The translations under genes and the position numbers were made by a program. The notes below the pieces were generated by a model. The model saw only the letters and a program-made list of their open reading frames with translations. It did no database searches and was not told the origin of the DNA. Of a stretch of DNA of 64,000 nt, positions 45,015 to 51,888 are shown piece by piece. Location: contig NZ_JAQIFT010000061.1 in assembly GCF_027857615.1 (NCBI RefSeq), positions 1 to 64,000 of the forward strand, given 5' to 3'. The DNA comes from Holtiella tumoricola. GTDB taxonomy: Bacteria > Bacillota > Clostridia > Lachnospirales > Cellulosilyticaceae. Position 1 is the stretch's first letter. Each line of letters begins with the position of its first letter.

Positions 45015-45638
45015 TTATTTATTTTTCCACCTTGCTGGTACTCCTACCACTAACGTTTCATCTTGTATATCATTTACCACTACAGCTCCAGCACCAACTG
45101 TTACGCTCTCACCTATAGTAATATTATTAATCACTTTAGCACCAAGGCATATCCAACTCTTATCCCCTACACTTACTGTTCCACCTAATGTAGCACTTGG
45201 AGATAAGTGAACACCATTACCAATTTGACAATCATGCTCTATAATGACTCCCGTATTAACGATACAAGCCTTACCTACCCAAGCTGATACATTAACCACA
45301 GCTTGTGGCATCACTATAGTCCCTAATCCAATACCACTAAACTGGCTCACTACAGCACTTGGATGGATAAATATAGGCACTTCATATCCTGTTTCTAGAA
45401 GTGCCTCCGTAAGTCTAAGTCTTAAGTCATTATTCCCTACTGCTACGATAGCATGAGTGTATTCTTCTCTCAGTACCTCATACTCTCTAAAGTCTCCAAT
45501 GACAGGATAACTTAATACTTCTTCACCTATCTTGCCACCATCCAAGAAACTAATCTCATCCCACTCTTCACAGGTAAGTGCAAGATCAAGGACGACTTTA
45601 CCTTGACCTCCCGCTCCTAATATGAGTAACTTCTTCAT
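45015..45638 (-). CDS. PglD/NeuD-like sugar O/N-acetyltransferase
   Basis: 207 residues from the ATG at 45638 (GGAGAG upstream); an earlier TTG sits inside the preceding gene's end. The Rossmann-like N-terminus (KLLILGAGGQGKVVLDLA) precedes a left-handed beta helix of hexapeptide repeats (IVMPQAVVNVSAWVGKACIVNTGVIIEHDCQIG), the PglD/NeuD form. It probably acetylates a UDP-amino sugar. It lies directly between sugar-phosphate transferase and GT4 genes, with a PLP aminotransferase gene nearby, matching UDP-diNAc-bacillosamine synthesis. Confidence 0.85.
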   Translation of the reverse strand: MKKLLILGAGGQGKVVLDLALTCEEWDEISFLDGGKIGEEVLSYPVIGDFREYEVLREEYTHAIVAVGNNDLRLRLTEALLETGYEVPIFIHPSAVVSQFSGIGLGTIVMPQAVVNVSAWVGKACIVNTGVIIEHDCQIGNGVHLSPSATLGGTVSVGDKSWICLGAKVINNITIGESVTVGAGAVVVNDIQDETLVVGVPARWKNK

Positions 45639-45642
45639 CTCA

Positions 45643-46248
45643 TCACTCTCCAAAGTATGTCATGGTATTGTCTTCTGAGCTGTTGATATCCTTACTCATA
45701 AGTACATTCTTAATTGTCTTAACCAATACTTTAAGATCAGTCTTCATGCTGATATTATCTGCATACCATACATCTAACTTAAACTTTTCTTCCCAGCTAA
45801 TAGCATTACGTCCATTTACCTGTGCCCATCCACTAATCCCTGGTCTTACATTGTGTCTTCTACGTTGCTCTTCATTATAATGTTTAAGATATTGTACAAG
45901 TAATGGTCTTGGCCCAATGAAACTCATATCGCCTTTAAGGACATTAAAGAACTGTGGAAACTCATCTAAGCTGGTTCTTCTAAGAATTTTACCAATCTTA
46001 GTCATACGTTCCATATCTGACAGTACATTACCATCTTTATCATGTGTAGCTACTTGCATGGTACGGAACTTATAAATCTTAAAGATTTTCTCATCTTTAC
46101 CTGGTCGTTCTTGCTTAAATAATACCGGGCCTTTTGGATCAGCTATCTTAATGGCGATAGCAGCTATTAGCATAAATGGCCATGCTGCAAATAGTAAAAG
46201 AAAAGCCCCTACTATATCAATTCCTCTTTTTACATACTTTGCATACAT
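45643..46248 (-). CDS. Initiating sugar-phosphate transferase (PglC-like)
   Basis: 201 residues with one N-terminal re-entrant hydrophobic segment (RGIDIVGAFLLLFAAWPFMLIAAIAIK) and the bacterial sugar transferase core: DPKGPVLFKQERPG, FKIYKFRTM, RRTSLDEFPQFFNVLKGDMSFIGPRP and RPGISGWAQVNGRN. It should transfer a phospho-sugar from a UDP-sugar to undecaprenyl phosphate and so start the repeat unit. It is the short monotopic PglC type, without the extra membrane helices of WbaP. Confidence 0.9.
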   Translation of the reverse strand: MYAKYVKRGIDIVGAFLLLFAAWPFMLIAAIAIKIADPKGPVLFKQERPGKDEKIFKIYKFRTMQVATHDKDGNVLSDMERMTKIGKILRRTSLDEFPQFFNVLKGDMSFIGPRPLLVQYLKHYNEEQRRRHNVRPGISGWAQVNGRNAISWEEKFKLDVWYADNISMKTDLKVLVKTIKNVLMSKDINSSEDNTMTYFGE

Positions 46249-46249
46249 A

Positions 46250-47362
46250 CTAGAATAACCCCTTTATAATTCCAACGATTCTCTCTAAATCTACATCACT
46301 CATCTTTGTATCCGATGGCAAGCACACCCCATTTTCAAATAACTCTTGTGATACCCCTTCACCGATGAAGTCATATGCTTCAAAGAATGGTTGCATATGC
46401 ATTGGTTTCCAGATTGGTCTACTTTCAATGTTTTCTTCTTCAAGTGCAAGCATAATATCAAGTGGTTTCACCTGACCACTTAAAGTGATACATGTAAGCC
46501 AGCAGTTGCTGTCTTGCCATTCATTCATTGGCATCATATGTACACCTTCAAGACCACCTAATTCTCTCTTATAGTACTCATAGATATATTTTTTCTTTGC
46601 TATACGTTCATCTAATACTTTAAGCTGGCCACGACCAACGCCTGCTATAACATTACTCATACGGTAGTTGAAGCCTAGCTCACTATGTTGATAATGTCTT
46701 GCATTGTCTCTTGCTTGTGTAGACCAGAATCTCACTTTAGCAATACGTTCTTCATCATTACTTACAAGCATACCGCCACCTGATGTGGTGATGATCTTAT
46801 TCCCATTAAAGGAGAAGATACCATATGCTCCAAATGTGCCTGTGTATTGTCCTTTATAAGTTGTCCCTAAGCTTTCTGCTGCATCTTCAATAAGTGGTAC
46901 ATTGTACTTCTCACAGAGTGCTATAATAGGATCTAAATTCGCTGCCAGCCCATATAAATGAACAACCATAACCGCTTTAACTTGATTACCATACTTTTCA
47001 AAGGCTTGTTCTAATGCTGCTGGGCTCATATTCCAGGTTTCAAAGTCACTATCAATAAAAACCGGGATAGCTTTTTGATAGATAATTGGATTGGCTGTTG
47101 CTGAGAAGGTAAGATCCTGACATAATACAATATCGCCTTCTCCTACACCTACTGCTTTGAGTGCCATATGTAAAGCAGCTGTCCCTGCTGATAATGCTGC
47201 TGCATGTCCAATACCTACTTTAGTTGCTAATTCCTTTTCAAATTCATTCACATTTGTACCTAATGGTGCAATCCAATTGGTATCAAATGCTTCTTTTACA
47301 TAGTGTTGTTCATACCCTTCATCACTCATATGTGGTGATGCTAAAAAAATCTTTTCTGCCAT
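46250..47362 (-). CDS. DegT/DnrJ/EryC1-family aminotransferase (PglE-like)
   Basis: 370 residues. PLP-binding landmarks: SAGTAALHMAL (58-68), Asp160 (PLIEDAAESLGTTY) and Lys189 in FSFNGNKIITTSGGGM. These sugar aminotransferases convert a 4-keto-6-deoxy UDP-sugar to the 4-amino sugar. With PglC- and PglD-like genes next, this fits UDP-diNAc-bacillosamine synthesis; the PglF-type dehydratase is not in the window. It is the first gene of the operon, behind a long leader. Confidence 0.9.
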   Translation of the reverse strand: MAEKIFLASPHMSDEGYEQHYVKEAFDTNWIAPLGTNVNEFEKELATKVGIGHAAALSAGTAALHMALKAVGVGEGDIVLCQDLTFSATANPIIYQKAIPVFIDSDFETWNMSPAALEQAFEKYGNQVKAVMVVHLYGLAANLDPIIALCEKYNVPLIEDAAESLGTTYKGQYTGTFGAYGIFSFNGNKIITTSGGGMLVSNDEERIAKVRFWSTQARDNARHYQHSELGFNYRMSNVIAGVGRGQLKVLDERIAKKKYIYEYYKRELGGLEGVHMMPMNEWQDSNCWLTCITLSGQVKPLDIMLALEEENIESRPIWKPMHMQPFFEAYDFIGEGVSQELFENGVCLPSDTKMSDVDLERIVGIIKGLF

Positions 47363-47962
47363 CTTTCCTACTCCCTCTTATTATGTAAAATAGTATTCTA
47401 TAAATTTTATAACTCTTTATCTACCACTCATCTCTGATGAGTAATATTAAACAACTATAAAATTTATGCTATTTATTTTTGGACACAACAATAAACCTGC
47501 CTCTTTATCTTTGTATTTTCCCTCTACAAGTTAGGCAAGTTCTCTTCTTTTATATGTATTTGGCTGAACGGCATCATTTCCCCTTGTTCCCTCATGGTGG
47601 TGTATCCCCCTAATTTATTATATATCTATCTAATCATATTTCCCATATATGCTTAGATATCCTTATATTTATTGGCCTCGTCTCTACAGTAGATATGAGG
47701 ACACCCCTTTTGATATTTACTTACATTTCTCTATAATAATTGTTTATTGTTCGCTTTAATATTAATATTATAATATATCCCAATATGTATATATGTCAAA
47801 TTTTTTTGTTTCTCCTCTTTATTCTAATCCATATTGTAGAGAATTTCTATATTTTTGTCATAAATAGTCGTTTTATTTACATAACTAGATAAATCATTGC
47901 ACATAACAAAAACCCAGCCACCCTTCCATATGGGAAGTGCAGCTGGGTTAATGACATCTCTT
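47363..47962 (-). promoter_or_regulatory. Promoter and ~400-nt leader of the polysaccharide operon
   Basis: No credible gene. A sigma-A-like promoter TTGACA-N16-TATATT lies at 47772-47799 on the minus strand, so the mRNA should start near 47765 and run about 400 nt before the first ATG. Within this leader are a TCTAC/GTAGA hairpin near 47690 and G-rich segments at about 47585-47615. Long structured leaders of this kind often carry antitermination signals. I do not recognise a named riboswitch. The left-hand terminator of the next unit is at 47908-47949. Confidence 0.5.
47908..47949 (-). terminator. Terminator of the DUF1659-DUF2922-YvrJ unit
   Basis: The stem AACCCAGC/GCTGGGTT with inner CTTCC/GGAAG pairing, followed on the minus strand by T residues, 14 bases past the yvrJ stop. 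Confidence 0.8.
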
Positions 47963-48112
47963 TTACTTATCTTCTTGCTTTTCTAAAACGTTACTCAGAT
48001 GTGTAATGGTCGTTGAGAGTGTCTCAATCTTACCTTCAATTCTTACAAGTAGGTACATGGAGAGAATGATGGGAAAGCCAAAGTTACCAATCTGGCTTAA
48101 CAAGTCATTCAT
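47963..48112 (-). CDS. yvrJ: YvrJ-family small membrane protein
   Basis: 49 residues: MNDLLSQIGNFGFPIILSMY, then LLVRIEGKIETL and a short coiled tail ending KQEDK. This is the YvrJ-family pattern: one N-terminal membrane segment with NFGFPI, then a charged helix. It follows the DUF2922 gene by three bases. Size and layout also resemble BhlA/UviB-type holins, so a membrane-permeabilising role is conceivable, though YvrJ function is unknown. In Bacillus subtilis yvrJ lies beside the sigO genes; here too a sigma factor gene is close. Confidence 0.8.
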   Translation of the reverse strand: MNDLLSQIGNFGFPIILSMYLLVRIEGKIETLSTTITHLSNVLEKQEDK

Positions 48113-48115
48113 CTT

Positions 48116-48346
48116 TTACGCCTCTTCTAGTTCTACAGTATCCACTTGCTGAATCACATATTTAGCTTCTACGATGCGATCTGGTTGTACGTTCTCTCCT
48201 AATGCATTGCTTGCAATAATATCTGTCATGGCCTTTTTGATCTCGGCACCTGATAGTGTCTCTGCTGGGTTTGTGATGGTAATGGTCTCTTCTGTCTTAA
48301 CTGGTGTACCAAATACGAGTACTAAATTTCTCTTTTTAATTTCCAT
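48116..48346 (-). CDS. DUF2922 protein
   Basis: 76 residues: KRNLVLVFGTPVKTEETITITNPAETLSGAEIKKAMTDIIASN fits DUF2922, a small beta-alpha family of unknown function (typical phrase: L.L.F....GK..TI.I..P...LT..EI...M..II..N.F). It is encoded between DUF1659 and YvrJ, a trio conserved across many Firmicutes. All three should be read from the promoter at 48693-48721. Confidence 0.8.
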   Translation of the reverse strand: MEIKKRNLVLVFGTPVKTEETITITNPAETLSGAEIKKAMTDIIASNALGENVQPDRIVEAKYVIQQVDTVELEEA

Positions 48347-48444
48347 AGGATTGTAGCCCCCTTATTTTTCTTAGAGTAGGTATGTACAACTAAGGTGTTT
48401 GCTAGGGTGTCCTCTATGCTGTAGGTCTATGATGTATCTATAGA

Positions 48445-48642
48445 TTAGCCTTGTAGAAGTAACTTGGTTTCTTCTACCTTCATCATGGTATCTAGACTCT
48501 CTGCATTCAAGCTTGCAACGGCCTTACCTAAAGTGTGAAGTTGGTCATTAGTTGCTGCTTGATTGCAATGTGAGAGTGTCTGAGAACCTTTTGTAAATTT
48601 GAGTGAGAGTTTGATTTCATCTAATACGGGTGTGATTGCCAT
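48445..48642 (-). CDS. DUF1659 protein
   Basis: 65 residues from the ATG at 48642, which is seven bases after AGGAGG; an ATG two codons earlier is too close to the site. AITPVLDEIKLSLKFTKGS...TYSN-like NQAATNDQLHTLGKAVASLNAESLDTMMKVEETKL matches DUF1659, a small family of unknown function found with DUF2922 and YvrJ. It is the first gene after the CGAC-N17-GGCGTATGTA promoter. Confidence 0.8.
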   Translation of the reverse strand: MAITPVLDEIKLSLKFTKGSQTLSHCNQAATNDQLHTLGKAVASLNAESLDTMMKVEETKLLLQG

Positions 48643-48692
48643 GTGCATTCCTCCTTGGTATTTTTCTTAAGCACCGGTTGCTTATATATATA

Positions 48693-48721
48693 CATACGCC
48701 GCATCTGTCTATTTTTCGTCG
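48693..48721 (-). promoter_or_regulatory. Alternative-sigma promoter, copy A
   Basis: CGAC (48718-48721 on the minus strand), exactly 17 bases, then GGCGTATG at 48693-48700 and TATATATATAAGC. The architecture is identical to those at 49447 and 50458. It drives the DUF1659 gene, whose start lies 51 bases downstream. Confidence 0.75.
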
Positions 48722-49263
48722 ATTATTTTTAAAATTTTTTCGATTAGTCTTCTTTTTTGACTATCTAGCTTGGTATAGGAGATCCCTTCCTCCCTACTAA
48801 TATCTATGATGCGTTTATCTTCTTGTATTAATTGTTTCAATAATTTTTGATTGGATGGACTAAGCTTATCTATAATCTTTTGTACATATAATTCCCCTAG
48901 AATGTGTTCTTCTGAAGTCATGTCTCCTAGTGATGTAATCTTATTTTCTAAGCAATACAGTTGGTCTTGTTGGAGTAAGTTTACGTGGCTTTCTCTTCTT
49001 CTGGCTGTTCTATTGGCTGTCTTAATCAAGTTCACTAAGTTCTTAATATAATAGGTTTTGAAAGTGGTCTGTTTGTCATCACTGTACTTTTCTAGACTTT
49101 TGCTAAACAAGATGTATGCTTCTTGTTCAAGATCATCATAATCATTAGTGAATTTTGCGAGTGTACGATAGCAATAATAACGTGATTGTTTAAGTTCTTC
49201 CCAGAGTAACCATTGAGCATTTTTATCAGTTTTACATATTTTTACCATCTCTTGTAAATTCAT
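48709..49263 (-). CDS. Sigma-70-like (SigO/ECF-type) RNA polymerase sigma factor
   Basis: 184 residues. Region 2 spans about 20-95 (YYCYRTLAKFTNDYDDLEQEAYILFSKSLEKY, then FKTYYIKNLVNLIKTANRTARR), and a region-4-like HTH is at the end (KLSPSNQKLLKQLIQEDKRIIDISREEGISYTKLDSQKRRLIEKI). It has no region 1 or 3, as in ECF-size factors. It lies amid three identical non-sigma-A promoters, so it probably recognises them. No clear Shine-Dalgarno precedes the ATG; instead a six-codon frame with a strong site lies just upstream (49275-49295), suggesting coupled translation. No anti-sigma gene is seen. Confidence 0.75.
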   Translation of the reverse strand: MNLQEMVKICKTDKNAQWLLWEELKQSRYYCYRTLAKFTNDYDDLEQEAYILFSKSLEKYSDDKQTTFKTYYIKNLVNLIKTANRTARRRESHVNLLQQDQLYCLENKITSLGDMTSEEHILGELYVQKIIDKLSPSNQKLLKQLIQEDKRIIDISREEGISYTKLDSQKRRLIEKILKIIDEK

Positions 49264-49274
49264 CGTTTACATTG

Positions 49275-49295
49275 CTAGGTACTACGTAGAACCAT
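49275..49295 (-). other. Six-codon upstream frame before the sigma gene
   Basis: AAAGGAG, then ATG at 49295, encodes MVLRST and stops at 49275, twelve bases before the sigma start, which lacks its own ribosome site. This is the layout of a leader peptide that loads ribosomes for coupled translation. Confidence 0.4.
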
Positions 49296-49446
49296 TGCTC
49301 TCCTTTTCTGTATTTAGTTGGCCCATGGGAAGCTAGGAGCATACCAGCTTATCTCTACCTTACCATTTCATGATTTATTTCGAAAATTGTATTTTTAAAA
49401 CTTGCCAATTTTATTTTTGTTTTGCCAAAATTTTTATATCTTTTTC

Positions 49447-49479
49447 CGACTAATTTTGTCACTCTGTGGCGTATGTATA
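49447..49479 (+). promoter_or_regulatory. Alternative-sigma promoter, copy B
   Basis: CGAC at 49447-49450, 17 bases, GGCGTATGTATA at 49468-49479, then GGTATAAGG. It drives the replication-type gene starting at 49527 (TTAGGAGG upstream of its ATG). Confidence 0.75.
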
Positions 49480-49526
49480 GGTATAAGGTCTTATAAATCC
49501 ACTTTCTGAATTTAGGAGGAATAGAT

Positions 49527-50423
49527 ATGAAAATGCAAAAATGTCTCAAGTATTGCCCAGAGTTAAACCAAATCACAGGAAGCGTTACAGCCAGTCTACT
49601 TATGTGTCAACTAGAGTATTGGTTTACAAGAAGCAAGAAGGATGGCTTCTACAAGTTCCTAGAGCCTTGTACCCATAAAGCTTATAAAAAGGGAAGTAGC
49701 TGGGTAGAAGAAATGGGGTTTAGCAAAGCGGAGTTCCGTAGTGCTTTTAGTCGTATTGGTAAGGTGTATAAGTCTAAAAAGGCTTATCTTGAGAGTAAAG
49801 ATCCTTTTGAAGGTAAGCTCTACTTGTCTTATTATGATCGGATGAAAAAGCTCACTTACTACGTGCGTAATACAAAGCTTGTAACTACACTTCTTACAAA
49901 TCCACTTTCTGCATCTGGGTATTCTAGAGATTTAGCTACACCATCTTTTACTCCTCAAGAACAAGAAAAGAATAAGATAGACTACATAGAGGTACTCACC
50001 CTCTTTAAGACTTATTGCCCTACTCTAGGAGCCTCTACACATCTTACCCCCAGATGTAAACAGAAGCTTGAAGCCCTTTACCACCTACTTGAGCAAAAGG
50101 GGCAGGATATACGTGAGACTTTAGAGCAGGTCTTCAAAGAGGTGGAGTGTTCTGATTTTCTTTGTGGTAGACTTGGCTCTAGCCGTTGGGTAGCTTGCTT
50201 AGAGTGGATCCTTGCCCCTCAGAAGTTCTTCAAAATTCTAAGTGGGGGGTATCGCCCGTTTAAATGTCCTACACCTTTTAGACCTGCTACTCCTCGCAAC
50301 ACACCTTTTCATCGTATGGACCTGCATCACTTTGACCTAGAACTTCTAGAAGCCAAAGAACGTACCAGACTAGAAGCTAATCACCTAGCAAGATTGCACA
50401 ATCCATCTCTTCCTAATTTATAA
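49527..50423 (+). CDS. Phage-type replication/initiator-like protein
   Basis: 298 residues, AGGAGG seven bases upstream. It opens CLKYCPELNQITGSVTASLLMCQLEYWFTRSKKDGFYKFLEPC, then SSWVEEMGFSKAEFRSAFSRIG, typical of winged-helix phage replication proteins, and near the end has SSRWVACLEWILAPQKFFKILSGGY, like the WLxxPxNFxKILxGxY tail of DnaD-type replisome organisers. It likely binds DNA. No other phage replication genes are nearby. It sits behind the shared alternative-sigma promoter, unusual for a phage replication gene. Confidence 0.6.
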   Translation: MKMQKCLKYCPELNQITGSVTASLLMCQLEYWFTRSKKDGFYKFLEPCTHKAYKKGSSWVEEMGFSKAEFRSAFSRIGKVYKSKKAYLESKDPFEGKLYLSYYDRMKKLTYYVRNTKLVTTLLTNPLSASGYSRDLATPSFTPQEQEKNKIDYIEVLTLFKTYCPTLGASTHLTPRCKQKLEALYHLLEQKGQDIRETLEQVFKEVECSDFLCGRLGSSRWVACLEWILAPQKFFKILSGGYRPFKCPTPFRPATPRNTPFHRMDLHHFDLELLEAKERTRLEANHLARLHNPSLPNL

Positions 50424-50457
50424 GTTTTTACTAAATCAAATTTTTTTATAAAAATAA

Positions 50458-50490
50458 CGACGAATTCAGATGCGCTACGGCGTATGTATT
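50458..50490 (+). promoter_or_regulatory. Alternative-sigma promoter, copy C
   Basis: CGAC at 50458-50461, 17 bases, GGCGTATGTATT at 50479-50490, then ATTATAAGG. The first hairpin of the structured RNA region starts at 50494, close to the expected transcription start. Confidence 0.75.
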
Positions 50491-50493
50491 ATT

Positions 50494-51026
50494 ATAAGGC
50501 CAAGCAAACAGCCTTATAGGGTATCAGATGGGACAAGTCCTAGGCCCCTTCTCTCTACGATACCTTCCTAAGAAGTCTGAGCCACTTAAGCCTCCTCCTC
50601 CCTCGGCTTAATGTTGCTCCTCTTCTTAGACACCAGCCCTGTAGGTGGTGGCAACCACAGGTCACTGGCTCCTTCTAACTTCATAACAGCTTCCACCTTT
50701 ATATGTATTTCTTACACATGGCAACCAACCTATGCCCACGGTCACGTATGAGGTAAACCCAGCGTACACAAGGTCAGCTTGGACACCTGGCATGATACAT
50801 CCATTAGGGATCCCTTTCACTGCAGGCACACCATCTAGACGCTCGTGTAACCTGGTAAGTCCAAGAGTACTACACCAACGGCTACCGTTATCCCCCATTT
50901 GTAATAGTTACATCCTTAGGAAGTCTAAAAGAAGTTGCAAGCTTTGCCACATATACGAGAAGCCACCTTAAGTCTAGTCTTTGTGCACTGCACAGGGAGG
51001 AAAAGACTGTCTTAGGGTGGCTTTTT
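50494..51026 (+). ncRNA. Candidate large structured noncoding RNA (~530 nt)
   Basis: It starts just after promoter C and ends at a strong terminator. Base composition is near half G+C, unlike the AT-rich flanks, and no ORF has a ribosome site. Nested stems include ATAAGGC/GCCTTAT (50494-50517), GGTATC/GATACC (50520-50564), CTAAGAAG/CTTCTTAG (50568-50629) enclosing TTAAGCC/GGCTTAA (50586-50611), and GTGGT/ACCAC (50645-50658). The 3' end has AGCCACC/GGTGGCT enclosing AGTCTTT/AAAGACT and TGTGCA/TGCACA (50961-51022), then five T. Length and ornate pairing recall ROOL, GOLLD or OLE RNAs; I cannot assign a family. Confidence 0.6.
50961..51026 (+). terminator. Terminator of the structured RNA
   Basis: A long compound stem with AGCCACC at 50961-50967 pairing with GGTGGCT at 51016-51022, then five T. 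Confidence 0.85.
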
Positions 51027-51108
51027 GTGCTTTTATCTATACTTTCTTATTAATAAATCACTAAATCAATACATCAATAAACAAATACATACAAGGAGAT
51101 GAAATCTA

Positions 51109-51840
51109 TTGAGTCTACAACTTTCTATTCAGTCTCAGCTACTCACCCCTAATCCTTACAGTCGCCCCAGTCTACCCCTTCGGCAAGTCAAGAAACTGGT
51201 CATCCACTGGGTAGCAAATCCTGCTTCTTCTGCTCTTGCCAATCGGAACTACTTTGAAAACCTAAAGCAAGGTACCCGTGGGATCTATGCTAGTAGCCAC
51301 TACATAGTAGGGCTCGGAGGTGAGATTATCCAATGTATCCCTGACACTGAGCAAGCCTACCATGCCAAGAACGCTAACACCTATAGCCTTGGGATAGAAG
51401 TCTGTCACCCTGACTGGGAAGGTCAGTTTGATACCTCTACCTATAAGGCTCTCACCCAGTTCCTCGCTAAGCTATGTATGACTTATACTCTTGATCCAGC
51501 TACAGATATTCTCAGACACTATGACATCACTGGCAAAGTCTGTCCTAAGTTCTACGTTCATCACCCTGCTCACTTTACTAAGCTGAAGGCAGATGTTGCC
51601 TCTATCATCAAGGAGGTCTACATCCATACACCAGCACAACCTCCTCTTCCCCTATCACCTCCAGTACCTCCTGCACCAGACTCTATTATCTTGGAGGTAA
51701 ATAAGGTACTTGTAGATGCAGCTGCCTTTATTTATAAAGGAAACTACTATATCAGGCTACGTGATCTAGAATGTAACATGCTCCAAGTCACGTATGACCC
51801 AACGCGCAATATCCCTATTCTAACGGTGTTATCACCTTAA
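51109..51840 (+). CDS. N-acetylmuramoyl-L-alanine amidase (Amidase_2) with C-terminal stalk domain
   Basis: 243 residues from a TTG start; AAGGAG lies about ten bases upstream, and the nearby ATG is in a frame that closes after 16 codons. The amidase fold has zinc ligands His33 (LVIHWV), a later His (LRHYDITGK) and Cys (KVCPKF), with SSHYIVG and SLGIEVCH. A Pro-rich linker (about 173-190) leads to a short C-terminal beta domain (VLVDAAAFIYKGNYYIRLRDL) like copper-amine-oxidase N domains. It cleaves the amide bond between muramic acid and the stem peptide. No signal peptide, as in phage endolysins. Confidence 0.85.
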   Translation: MSLQLSIQSQLLTPNPYSRPSLPLRQVKKLVIHWVANPASSALANRNYFENLKQGTRGIYASSHYIVGLGGEIIQCIPDTEQAYHAKNANTYSLGIEVCHPDWEGQFDTSTYKALTQFLAKLCMTYTLDPATDILRHYDITGKVCPKFYVHHPAHFTKLKADVASIIKEVYIHTPAQPPLPLSPPVPPAPDSIILEVNKVLVDAAAFIYKGNYYIRLRDLECNMLQVTYDPTRNIPILTVLSP

Positions 51841-51843
51841 CTT

Positions 51844-51888
51844 AAAAGAAGAGCAAGAACGAATGGTATACGTTCTTGCTCTTCTTTT
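51844..51888. terminator. Bidirectional terminator
   Basis: Perfect 18-bp arms (51844-51861 and 51871-51888) with an A run on one side and a T run on the other, between the convergent amidase and sulfatase genes. Confidence 0.9.

Larger units (their letters stand above)
50424..51108 (+). other. Gene-free stretch occupied by a structured RNA candidate
   Basis: 685 bases with no convincing ORF. 50424-50490 is AT-rich promoter; 50494-51026 is the structured region annotated separately; 51027-51108 is AT-rich with the amidase ribosome site (AAGGAG at about 51092). Confidence 0.7.

Noticed and set aside
47363..47765. c-di-GMP or other known riboswitch in the polysaccharide leader
   Set aside because: I could not find the conserved core of GEMM, THF, cobalamin or ydaO types in the leader strand.
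49355..49576. Minus-strand 73-codon frame
   Set aside because: It overlaps promoter B and the start of the replication-type gene and has no ribosome site or family pattern.
50662..50971. Two overlapping frames of 78 and 79 codons on opposite strands
   Set aside because: They lack ribosome sites, have no recognisable protein pattern and lie inside the strongly paired RNA candidate.
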